NCBI GenBank assembly: GCA_002633005.1
Contig: NMRA01001264.1
Span: 6,591 to 32,890 of the forward strand
Length of the DNA stretch: 26,300 nucleotides
Direction: 5' to 3'
DNA from: Phoronis australis
Lineage: Eukaryota > Phoronida > Phoronidae
A program made the translations under genes and the position numbers. The notes below the pieces were generated by a model that did no database searches, was not told the DNA's origin, and saw only the letters and a program-made list of their open reading frames with translations. Below are positions 1-8,945 of this stretch, piece after piece. Every line of letters starts with the position of its first letter. Position 1 is the first letter of the stretch.

Positions 1-250
1 ATGTATGTATGTATGTATGTATATGTGTGTGTATGTATGTATGTATGTATGTATGCATGTATGTATGTGTGTTTATGTATGTATGTATGTATGTATGCAT
101 GTATATGTGTGTGTGTATGTATGTATGTATGTATGTATGTATGCATGTATGTATGTGTGTGTATAGTATGTATGTATGTATGTATGTATGTATATGTGTG
201 TGTATGTATGTATGTATGTATGTGTGTATGTAGGTATCTATGTATGTATG
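1..250. repeat. ATGT tetranucleotide microsatellite, compound with GT runs
   Basis: Nearly pure ATGT/GTAT tetranucleotide repeat, interrupted by short GTGTGT runs and by ATGC variants that recur every few dozen bases. The recurrence gives a loose higher-order pattern. The long open frames through it (alternating Met-Tyr-Val-Cys) follow from the repeat and are not a gene. It runs off the left edge, so its full length is unknown. Confidence 0.97.
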
Positions 251-913
251 AATGTGAAATACATAGTCCTACATACATAGAAATTACGGCACAACAGTCG
301 AATTGGTTAAAGGTATTAAAGCCATGCATGTGTCTCCAGTTGACCTGAGATTTGAGGCCTTGCGAGTGAATTGGGCCGATAGTCATGTCTTTTATATCTT
401 TGTCATGAAATATGTGACATTCATGATACATATAATTCTTAGTATGTTAGTTTGATAGTGTTATTTCTTATTGATATTATTTCTTTGCTAGCCAATTGTC
501 TTTGTTTATAGAAACTTGTTTTGGCTGTCAGCTGAGTCAAACATTGCCTCAAGACAGCTGACCATTACCATATATGGCAAACACAACAGAGTAGTTCAGA
601 TGATTGTTGTGAAAGTTTTTAGAGTTGCTTCCTGTTATTTTCCTGTAGAATATTGAATCATAAAGTTTAGTGCATGCAACCCACATATTTGTGACTTGTA
701 TATAAATCCGTTCACTTGTCTAATAAAGACAGTCCTCATCTTGCTACTGCCAGTTGCTTTACTAGTGTAATTGAGTGTTGGCACACTTAGTTACTGAATA
801 CAACCATCTCACAGACGGACCGAGACTGTCCACAACACAACACAACGCTGCTACTAAGTCGAGTTATTCTCCACTATTCTACTACATAACCAGAATTTCC
901 CCACAATCTTTGC
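251..913 (+). other. Unannotated stretch with LTR-like TATA and AATAAA motifs
   Basis: No gene is recognised. A TATATAAA box at 699-706 is followed only 16 bases later by AATAAA at 722-727. Such close spacing is typical of the U3/R part of a retrotransposon long terminal repeat rather than of a host gene. No partner LTR, primer-binding site or polymerase frame is visible, so a solo LTR is only a guess. Confidence 0.25.
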
Positions 914-1080
914 CTAGGCGGATCCAGGGGCCGGTCACTTGGGTCTGGACGCCCCTTTTCCCTTGGTTTTAGTGATATCGAATTTAAAATTTCCAAATGT
1001 TTAACTTGGACCCCATTTTTAATAAAATCCTTGACCCGACCTGATTCATGAATCTTGGACCCGCCTTTGCTCTGCAACCC
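914..1080. mobile_element. Fragment of a CGGATCCAGG-ended MITE-like element
   Basis: Begins with CTAGGCGGATCCAGGGG, resembling the termini of the better preserved element at 6372-6656 (GGCGGATCTAGG and, inverted, GGCGGATTTAGG), followed by GC-rich then AT-rich sequence. The far end is not clear, so the right boundary is approximate. It has no coding capacity. Confidence 0.4.
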
Positions 1081-2451
1081 TGGAGTGCGTTCATATTTAT
1101 CTACTCTACTTTAAAGGAAACTTTTTAGCTAAAATTTGTGAAGCATTCCCGCGGGATAGCCTGGATCCCTGATTATTGTACAAAGATCGTGCCTCTATCG
1201 TTGTTAGGTCTGCAGGATACTATACGGGGACAGGGTCCCCAGCTCCCTGTCGTCGGGTTGGAACAAAAGAATCCGCCAGCATGCTGATTTTTGCGGAATA
1301 ATTTTCCTCCGTGCCACACCTCCAGATCAGTGAAATAGCGCCATATATGAGCATGATTCACTGGCCTTAGTAAATGTTTGCTATGAAACGCGGGAAATTG
1401 CAGAACCCCCGACGATGATTTACGTAGTTTCCATAAATAGCAACATGAGCAGTCTCAGTGGGCGTGATTATATAGCATGTGACACAAAACGCTTTATTGA
1501 TTGGCCACTTGAGGAGCTGCGGGGGGTGTTTGCTTTCAGACGATCAATCCCGCCACAGCATCACTTGACGCCAGAGCGTATGGACTTGTCTTTCAACCCG
1601 AGTGGATTTTTTTTCATTCTCAGGTTTGTAAAATCATTTTATAATTTTTTTGTTATTAACTTTTTACCTTTTTCGAAACTGATTGCAACGTCAAAAATAG
1701 GCAACACGTAGCCTCTCAGCTGGGGCTAAGGCGATGTAAGGCCTTGTCAAAAACTGTTATTAAAGCCTGTCTGAACACAACATATGATCAGAAGGCCTAC
1801 TTGTCAATTGTCTCCTGTTTGTCCGTTTTTATCGCCCTCCTTGACATCATCAAAATGTCCCGCTTTTCGACACAAGGCTTATTATGACTTGCGACACTAA
1901 AAGTGAAAAAAAAACAAAAAAAAAACTGGCGAGTTTGAGAGCTTCGACAACCGTGAATTTCCGTTTCGAGCACAAAAGGACACTTAGACATTCAAAACAC
2001 TCTGCAGACTGGCTGGCGAACGTTTCAAGCACCCGTTTCGCTTAAACACAAATGCCCGCTTTTATCAAAGTGCCCTGTTTTCCGTACTGAGCTAATTGAA
2101 TACCGGCAAACCTCCCCGAGAATCAAAATTAAGTCTATCACGAACTCTGTTCAATTCTAAATGTTCCTCAATAAGCAACTGCGTATGTCTTACGACTGAC
2201 TTACGCTGCTTGTGTTTAAATTCTTGCACGCTTGTGCCTCCGTTTGCACGTCGGCGTTGTCCGAATCTTGCGATTCTGACACTTGTTTTAGCATGAGATG
2301 ACACAATAGGCTTCGTTTCATGAAACTATTTTAACTTAAACCAAAATACCAATGCTGTCATTTCACCACATGTCACGTTGCGATTGTTCGACAGTGCTGT
2401 TGACGCCATCACAACAACCAAACTTGAGAATTTCATGAAACGGAGCCCTGG
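1081..2451. other. No gene recognised
   Basis: Short open frames on both strands have no recognisable motif. An A-rich tract lies at about 1910-1926. I see no splice pair, repeat or RNA gene that I can support. Confidence 0.5.
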
Positions 2452-2587
2452 CCTGAGTTCAGTAACTGCAGAACCTTGCTAAAATCTAGCCAAAGTCACG
2501 TGTTCTCATTTAAAATACACGGCAATATGTGGCGTAATCTCACGAAGTCTAGCTTTTTAGCTAGGTCCCAGCGTTACTGAACTCAGG
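2452..2587. mobile_element. Fold-back (MITE-like) element with terminal inverted repeats
   Basis: A perfect 15-base inverted repeat, CCTGAGTTCAGTAAC at 2452-2466 and its complement at 2573-2587, bounds a 136-base unit. Similarity continues inward imperfectly on both arms (CTTGCTAAAATCTAGC against CTAGCTAAAAAGCTAG), giving arms of about 38 bases. The size and structure fit a small non-autonomous DNA transposon. No convincing target-site duplication was found, so the family is not assigned. Confidence 0.6.
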
Positions 2588-2820
2588 ACAGCTTTGGGTT
2601 TTTGTACAACCATTTCTCTGTCGTGAACAGAAGGTTACATATAAATGCTAACTGGGTGCACATGCTTGAGTGTCTCATATTTTGCAAAACTAATAATTAC
2701 TAATTTGGTTGTTCAATACACAGTCTCATCTGATGGTTGTTATCGTGGGATTTATGGAGGTCACAAACAAGTGCCTGACCTTAGACTGGTGACTCACCAT
2801 TTCCTGGTATCGGTTTCGAT

Positions 2821-3070
2821 ATGAAAAAATGTGTGTTTGTTTGCGTTGTCAAAACAGATTCTTTCACCCGAACAATAGGTCTTAGTGACGGCATGCCATA
2901 GCACAACTAACAATGGCCTCTTTATTTGGGCACTATGGTACACTGTCATTGGGGTCATTAAACGCTTCGTTTTTATGAAAACAAGTTTTTGTTTGTTTTG
3001 TCAGAACGGATACTTTTCATACAAACAATAGGTCTTAGTAACGGTGTGCCGTAGCATGAACAACAATGAC
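2821..3070. repeat. Imperfect direct repeat, two copies about 154 bases apart
   Basis: Copy 1 (2821-2918) and copy 2 (2975-3070) share a block that includes ACAATAGGTCTTAGT followed by a GACGG/AACGG variant, GCCATAGCA/GCCGTAGCA and AACAATG. By eye they are roughly 80% identical with small gaps. They lie 270-520 bases upstream of the TRIM start codon, in its 5' intron or leader region. There is no coding signal. Confidence 0.6.
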
Positions 3071-3315
3071 AGTTTAATTAGGGTCCAGTTGAGTGAACAT
3101 TATGTTTTGAAGGGGTACATTTTGAAAAGGCGTGACTTTGAGGTCCCTGGGGCTTATCCAATTAATTGTGCTCTTAGGTTTTCAAAGGCTGGTACTGAGG
3201 CCCGAAGTCCCTTAACTTTGTAAATTAAACTTACAGTTACAAGAAATTGAAATATGCTAAACATAACTTAAGTGGATTCATTGGCTTACTTGGTGAAATA
3301 TTTAATAAAATAATT

Positions 3316-3326
3316 CTACATTTTAG
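3316..3326 (+). promoter_or_regulatory. Splice acceptor before the TRIM coding exon
   Basis: The sequence CTACATTTTAG followed by GTCACTGG places a 3' splice site 15 bases upstream of the ATG at 3342. It implies at least one non-coding 5' exon further upstream, which I could not locate. The start context CCAAAATATGG has a purine at -3 and G at +4. Confidence 0.5.
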
Positions 3327-3341
3327 GTCACTGGCCAAAAT

Positions 3342-4920
3342 ATGGCAATCAGCTCCAAGGACGCAGACGACATTCGAAGGCTGTTAGAATGCCCCATCTG
3401 TTTAGAAAGACCGAAAACACCACGCCAACTGCCGTGTATTCACACGTTCTGTCATGAATGTTTGCAAACATTTATTGACAAACGAGGCAAAGGCGGCAAG
3501 TTTTCATGTCCACGGTGTAATCGACTTTTCGACATCCCAAAAGATGGCGCTGCTGGCTTTGCGTTCAATCATTTCATCAATCACCTGAACGACTGTGTTC
3601 CTAAAACTACCAATGTCTTCTGTTATGTATGTCATTGCAAGGGATCCACAGTGGGGGCAGACTTCATGTGTATACAGTGCGCTCATCACTTGTGTAAAAA
3701 GTGTGCGGACGTTCACTGTCAGACTGGAATCACTTTAACCCACAAAGTGGTCAGTTTGGAGGAAGTCGCAGCTGGCATGCATTTTGAGGCGATACGTGAA
3801 CACCAAACAGTGTGTTGCCCCAAACATCCGGAAAAGTTGCTTGAACTTTACTGCGACCAATGCAAAATACCGGTGTGTTTTATGTGTAAAGCACTGGAGC
3901 ACGATCACCACAAGATGAAGAATATTGAAGAGGCGGCACAGGAAGCAATCGAGGTGCTCACAGCTTTGATGGAGCCGTGGATAGACGCAGTGGATCACGC
4001 GAAGGCTTTGTCAGATGAACGCAAGAATATTCGCGAGGAACTGAACCAAGAACTTTTACAAGGAAAGGTTGAAGAACTCGGCAAAATTTTTGACGATTTC
4101 AAAAAGAAGATTGACGACGAACTGGAAACTAAGAGAAGTGAAGCGATCACTAAACTGACCGAAAAGTTCGAGTCGGTCCAAAAACAAAGCCAAGCAGCTT
4201 ACGAGGCGGCTGAACACAGTCGACTGTCTCTGATGAGTACATTGAGATACGCCAAGAGACTGGTTGAAAGAGCGCATCCTGCTGAAACAACTCTACAGTA
4301 CCATGACATGGCCGCCACTCTGACATCGTTAGATATCAGTCAGTTTGAACTTAATGCAGACAGACATGTGTTTAACTTTGTACCACCTGAACTGTCAGTA
4401 CCTAACCTGTCTGTTGATAGTGAATCTACTGTAGAACCACAACTAATGGACACAAAAGTGTCACAACTTCATCTTTCATCCAAATCACCCGTTCAGCCTG
4501 TCACTCCACCACTGACTGTTAAAGAACCTGCGGGTAGTGTTGGTAGTTTTACCAGCCTGGGTGAGGGGGAGAGGGAGTCTGATTGTTATGGACTGGCAGT
4601 TTGTGATGAGGGGTTTGTTGTAACAGACGCAGGCAACAAAACTGTGAAAGTGTTTGAGAAACACAACTGTAAACTAAAGTTGAAGTTACAACAAACTCGT
4701 CACAAACTGCAGCAGCCGTACGACGTGACATGTCACAAAGATGGTGACATCTTCATCACCGACTGGGGCATTAAGGGTGTTGTCAGGTATGATGGCCGTG
4801 GTGAGGTGGTGAAGGTGTGTCGTGATGTGTATAAAGGCTGGGGCTTTGTGACATGTCACGGTGACAGACTGGTTGTGTGTGATGAAGACGGGGGACGGGT
4901 ACTTATAACGGATCTTAACT
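3342..4920 (+). CDS. TRIM-NHL E3 ubiquitin ligase-like protein, N-terminal part up to an assembly N
   Basis: Encodes residues 1-526 of a tripartite-motif protein, a family of RING-type ubiquitin ligases. The C3HC4 RING uses C17, C20, C32, H34, C37, C40, C56 and C59. B-box 1 spans about 94-134 (C94, C97, C113, C118, C121, H125, H134) and B-box 2 about 159-190 (C159, H162, C171, C174, C179, C182, H187, H190). A charged coiled coil follows at about 195-310, then a Ser/Pro-rich linker, then NHL blades from residue 416 (GLAVCDEG, VTD, NKTVKVF). No filamin repeat is seen. All zinc ligands are present, so ligase activity is plausible. The frame runs into the N at 4921 and then into out-of-frame duplicated sequence. 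The extra residues to 4940 are an artefact. TRIM2/3, TRIM56 and TRIM71 are relatives by architecture, and I do not assign orthology. Confidence 0.93.
4554..4920 (+). repeat. Copy A of the 367-bp NHL duplication
   Basis: Aligns without gaps to 4922-5288 at a constant offset of 368. Hand comparison gives 21 mismatches. The right edge coincides exactly with the N at 4921. Confidence 0.95.
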
Positions 4921-4921
4921 N
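4921..4921. other. Single N at a duplication junction (contig join)
   Basis: One ambiguous base lies exactly between two abutting copies of the same 367-bp sequence. This is the expected outcome when two overlapping contig ends are scaffolded side by side with a token gap instead of being merged. Confidence 0.85.
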
Positions 4922-5288
4922 AGCCGGGGTGAGGGGGTGAGGGGGTCTGAGTGTTGGGGACTGGCAGTTTGTGATGAGGGGTTTGTTGTAACAGACGTAT
5001 ACAACAAAACTGTTAAAGTGTTTGACAAACACGACTGTAAACTAAAGTTGAAGTTACAACAAACTCATCACAAACTGCAGCGGCCGGTCGACGTGACATG
5101 TCACAAAGATGGTCACATCTTCATCACCGACCGCGGCATTAAGGGTGTTGTCAGGTATGATGGCCGTGGTGAGGTGGTGAAGGTGTGTCGTGATGTGTAT
5201 AAAGGCTGGGGCTTTGTGACATGTCACGGTGACAGACTGGTTGTGTGTGATAGAGACGGGGGACGGGTACTTATAACGGATCTTAACT
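4922..5288 (+). repeat. Copy B of the 367-bp NHL duplication
   Basis: Begins on the base immediately after the N and matches copy A to its last base. The 368-base offset is not a multiple of three, so the duplication breaks the reading frame. That argues against a functional in-gene tandem duplication. Confidence 0.95.
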
Positions 5289-5686
5289 GTGATATTCACC
5301 AACAGTTGGACGGCCCCACCCTGGGGCTGAGAGAGTTCAGACCAGGATATGTGTGTATGGACAACTGTGGTCAGTTGGTGGTCAGTGAGAGTTACCCCGG
5401 TCGTGTCCATATAATAGACCCGACACGGCCGGCCGTTGTATCCACACTGACCCATCAACTGAGTGACTACCCGTGCGGTGTGTGTGTAGACCCACACGGT
5501 CACATTCTGGTGGCAGACCATCACAATAGTCAGGTGATTTTATACAACAACGCACGTGCACACGTGATCGTGCCCCCTGGTGGTGTCCAGTATCCAACTG
5601 GTTTATGTCTCCCGGCCCCGGGTCAGGTGTCTGTAGTGGAGTGTGAAACAGGTGTGGTGAAGACATTTCAGTACTTGGAGGAATAA
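4922..5686 (+). CDS. TRIM-NHL protein, C-terminal NHL propeller (continues the gene after the N)
   Basis: Carries the end of the NHL propeller and the true stop at 5684-5686. Successive blades show the strand pattern G-[LVF]-x-V, G-x-[IL]-x-V-[TAS]-D/E and a terminal aromatic: GLAVCDEG/VVTD, DVTCHKDG/IFITD, GFVTCHGD/VVCD, GYVCMDNCG/VVSE, GVCVDPHG/LVAD and GLCLPAPG/SVVE, six blades in all. The first 367 bases (4922-5288) repeat 4554-4920 with 21 substitutions and no gaps. Only 5289-5686 is new sequence. Joining 4920 directly to 5289 keeps one frame of about 658 residues. The ATG at 4937 is inside the duplicated overlap and is not a believable separate gene start. Confidence 0.88.
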   Translation, partial: SRGEGVRGSECWGLAVCDEGFVVTDVYNKTVKVFDKHDCKLKLKLQQTHHKLQRPVDVTCHKDGHIFITDRGIKGVVRYDGRGEVVKVCRDVYKGWGFVTCHGDRLVVCDRDGGRVLITDLNCDIHQQLDGPTLGLREFRPGYVCMDNCGQLVVSESYPGRVHIIDPTRPAVVSTLTHQLSDYPCGVCVDPHGHILVADHHNSQVILYNNARAHVIVPPGGVQYPTGLCLPAPGQVSVVECETGVVKTFQYLEE

Positions 5687-5883
5687 CGTTATGTAGTACT
5701 GAACAACGCGTGTTTATGCGCCATGTGTAAATATAATATGTATCATAAGCACAGTGGTATTTTAATAAGTAGAATATCGTTCGTCTGCGCAGTTTGGTAT
5801 GAAGCATGAACTGGTAGTTATATGTTTGGTGGTAGTTCCGACTGTTGACAAGTGTTTTTAAACACTTAAAAGTTGTTTATTTT

Positions 5884-5889
5884 AATAAA
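5884..5889 (+). terminator. Polyadenylation signal AATAAA of the TRIM gene
   Basis: AATAAA about 200 bases after the stop codon at 5684-5686, in AT-rich sequence. It is the first canonical hexamer downstream of the gene, which fits a short 3' UTR. Confidence 0.6.
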
Positions 5890-6079
5890 TTTGTAATTAA
5901 CAAATTATGCCATTCTTTTGAAGTTTGATGTATGGCTCAGTTTGACCAGTACATTAATTGGAAATTATTCTAAAAAATAATTTTTTTTGTAGAAGATTGC
6001 TCAGGGACTTTTGAAATTCTTCTAACAAAAGCAGTAATGCAGTAGTAAAATTTATATTTGTAAAAGCATAATTGTTTTA

Positions 6080-7340
6080 TGGCGGCAGTAGCCCTCGTTT
6101 TCATAGGTAATATTCTCGTTTGACTGTTTCCTGGTTGAAATCGAAATCGCGTTTGAAATGATATGTATGTCGATTAATAATCACCTGATCCCAGCATTTC
6201 ACTGAGCATGTGGGCCTATCTGGTGATGGCGGCGATTGTACTGCGGAGTGCACGGTGACCCTAGTTAAAATTTACTCGTTTCACAATATTTCTTTTTATT
6301 CAAAAAAGCAAACAAAGTATTCAGCAAAACAAAAAGGACAAATGTTCAGACACACGTACACATAAAAAATACAGTGGCGGATCTAGGATAATATAACGGG
6401 GGCCCAGCATTTTGTCTCCGGCAACCTCAAAGTAGGGTCGCATGGGCGCACCCAGCTGAAATTCTAAGGGTGCCCGAATTAATTGGCGGACTAAAAAAAC
6501 GGAAAACGGTTGCACCGTAGGTCACGCTTGCAATTGCAACGGGGTCTGAGTCCAACATGTTAAATGCTAAACTCAATATTTACCCACGATCATGCTCTTT
6601 TATTTTTTGGCGGTGGGGAGGGGGCGGGCCCCCTGCTCCCCCTAAATCCGCCTATGAAATAGAGCGATCATCAAAGAGACAGTAATAGTTTTCCATGTTT
6701 CCTCCATATGAGCACTCTTCAGAAATCTTGTTGCATTTTAGTAAAAGTGTCGGAGTGGTGGTCAAAAAATTGTTTCATTAAACTTCCATCTTGATACGAC
6801 ACAAATAGTCGCCGTTGAACAAATTAACGTGGACTACTTACTACTAGTCATGAAGGCTAACACGGCATGAATTATTGCTCGGACTGAAGCAATCGGATAT
6901 GAAACTAAAGTTTTATCATTGTTTGACTTTCAACCAAGCAAGCGTAAAATCTCACAATATTTCAAGTCACACCTTTGTTTTACGTCAACCTGTTTCAATC
7001 TCACCAATTTCCAAGAGATTTTCATAGGATATTAATTCAAGGAACACTCCAAAAATCCATTTACAAAATTTCTAATGTTTAAATTACTTTTGTAAATTAT
7101 CAAATCTACTATTTCAAGAATGTGACTAACAAAATCGACAAAGGTTATAGGACTTTTTTTAAAACTACATTTCATTAGCTCCCCAAAACGAAAATTGACA
7201 CTTTTAAAAGCCCATAAAATTGAACGCAAGTTATTCGTTGCTGTGATAAGAAGACTTTAGTTACTTTTACAATACAGCAAGATGACAGCATCCTCTAGCG
7301 ATTCAAGAGAGCGCTTTAAGTTAAAATCGCGAACTCATCA
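6080..7340 (+). repeat. Dispersed repeat family R, copy 1 (interrupted)
   Basis: Matches 17030-17900 (copy 2) and 22045-22690 (copy 3) in the same order. Shared blocks include GCAGTAGCC at the left, GGTGATGGCGGC/GGCGATGGCGGC, TACTGCGGAGTG, the well-kept TTGCTCG-ACTGA-GCAATCGG segment near 6876-6900, TTTCAAGTCACAC and GACAAAGGTTATAGGACTTT. The tail (7240-7340, ATACAGCAAGATGACAGC) matches the end of copy 3 rather than copy 2. No open frame runs through it. It is interrupted by the element at 6372-6656. The type of element is unknown. Confidence 0.7.
6372..6656. mobile_element. MITE-like element with CAGTGGCGGATC termini, nested in repeat R copy 1
   Basis: The left end CAGTGGCGGATCTAGG and the right end, read inverted, CATAGGCGGATTTAGG form imperfect terminal inverted repeats about 16 bases long. 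GC-rich subterminal runs (ACGGGGGCCC at the left, GGGCGGGCCCCC at the right) flank AT-rich sequence. The 285-base size and lack of coding capacity fit a non-autonomous DNA transposon. Copy 2 of repeat R lacks this block, which supports insertion. A-rich flanks leave the target duplication unresolved. Confidence 0.7.
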
Positions 7341-8584
7341 ATCATCCTCTGACAACATCGCCGGCAAGTTCGGTAATTGTGTCAATGTTTAAAACCACAA
7401 AGTATATCAGTTACTAATTGAACAGTAACAGCCAAATAGAATGGGGAATCCGCCCCCCTCCCTTTGAATTCGATCTGATGTCAGTTCCGAGTGACCCGTC
7501 CATTTCAGCTCACGATTCCAACATTCCGGTTTCCCGCTTTACTGCTGTGAAATAAATGTATTCGTTCAGGTTATGTAAGACTTCATCAACAAGTCCATGT
7601 AGTTAGCAAATATCTAGGATGGGTTTTTTAAAAAATAGTGAAAATTAAATAAAGGTGTAAGAATATTTCATGAAAAAAGAAAGGAATTTGATATTTGACT
7701 TTTTGCCAATGTGTTATTGCTTGGTCACGTGACCATGTCTTTTAACAGAATTGAGCAAAACAGAAAGTTGCATTGATTGTAAAACGACGTTCTCACTAGA
7801 ACCATCAAATTTTATTTGAATGTTCAAGATAAGGTATCAAAAACTCTGCCAGAGGTTTCTAAAATATCATTTCGTTTCTGTTTTATGCAATTTTAAAGAT
7901 TTTTCATGAGAATCATTAAAGTCCTATACTTTATAGCCTCTCATGGAAAAGTGAAACATTTTAAAACAGTTAGTAACATCGTATTTTAGACCTGTCCATA
8001 AAGCATAGTGTCTGAACGTTTCTCATGAATACTAGTAGCCAAATCTGAAAGTTTAATGTGCTGATGTTAGTCAAATGTGGCCATTTTTATAGGTTCTACA
8101 CAACCTTAAATTATCATACGTTTCGTGCTGTGATGTATCACAGTGTATTATGTTGTGGTGTGTTGCGTTGTATTGCACAAACTTTGTACAAAGTTGATCT
8201 GCGGCCGTTTCTTACTGCCGACTCTTTGATGGCGACAAGTTATTTTATTAACTCAATTTTACTGCAGTCGAGTGTAATGGGAGGGGGGGGCAAACATCTG
8301 GGGGTTGGGAGTGTTGTGCAAAAGAGTAAAAATGGACAAGGAAAGAACAAACTTTTTACCCCCATCTCAGGTGTGTCTTTTGAAGTAAGTGATCTGTCTA
8401 CAAACTGCCAGCGAAAACACTAGCAGCTTTGATATAACTCTATACGCAGTTGTGATTGACACTTAAACTGTTCATATCACTGACCATTTTGCTATTGGTA
8501 AATAGGTGCTTTCGAAGTCGCTAGGTTTTTATCCAGTTTTAGAATGGATTATTAGTCACTGACCTACATGTATCTTACTAATTT
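7341..8584. other. No gene recognised
   Basis: AT-rich sequence with a G-run near 8281-8290. The longest frame (8058-8423, 121 codons) shows no domain, signal peptide or family motif, and its composition matches non-coding flanks. Confidence 0.5.
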
Positions 8585-8945
8585 GACTCGATTAATCGTG
8601 TTTTAGCAGTTACGTACTTGTTGCACACGGAATAGGATTGTCGCGAAACTATTTTATTTAAAAATCAATCAGTTTGCTTGATATCGATGTGTAGTAATAT
8701 TGCAACTTATTTTGGGCGAGCTCCATTAGTAATTTCATCATAGATGTATTGAGTAAACCTGTGTTACAATGTCCACACATGAGACATTGCAAGGTGGAGC
8801 AACTTCACTAATGAAAGTCTTTTGAACTTCGATTACATTGACTCGATTAATCGTGTTTTAGCAGTTACGTACTTACTGCACTTGAAACAGGATTGTCCAT
8901 ACATGACACGTTGGAAGGCGGAGCAACTTAACTAATGAAAGTCTT
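8585..8945 (+). repeat. Imperfect tandem repeat, unit about 255 bases, second unit internally deleted
   Basis: The block GACTCGATTAATCGTGTTTT plus about 20 further bases occurs at 8585 and again at 8840, and is nearly identical. A second block (TGTCCA-ACATGA, GGAGCAACTT, ACTAATGAAAGTCTTT) occurs at about 8768-8822 and again at 8894-8943. The order block1-spacer-block2-block1-block2 implies a duplicated unit whose second copy lost roughly 130 bases between the blocks. The first block contains the palindrome CGATTAATCG. Function is unknown. Confidence 0.75.

Noticed and set aside
1-348. Long open frames of alternating Met-Tyr-Val-Cys
   Set aside because: They are a by-product of the ATGT microsatellite.
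4554-5288. Genuine tandem duplication adding NHL blades
   Set aside because: The copies abut an N exactly and the 368-base offset breaks the frame. One copy already gives a complete six-bladed propeller.
4937-5686. A separate 249-residue NHL-only gene starting at ATG 4937
   Set aside because: The start lies in a duplicated overlap next to an N. The sequence is the C-terminus of the TRIM protein.
5054-5807. Minus-strand open frames of 156 and 141 codons
   Set aside because: They are antisense to the NHL coding region or its 3' end, with no motifs of their own.
8058-8423. 121-codon open frame
   Set aside because: No recognisable domain, and non-coding composition.
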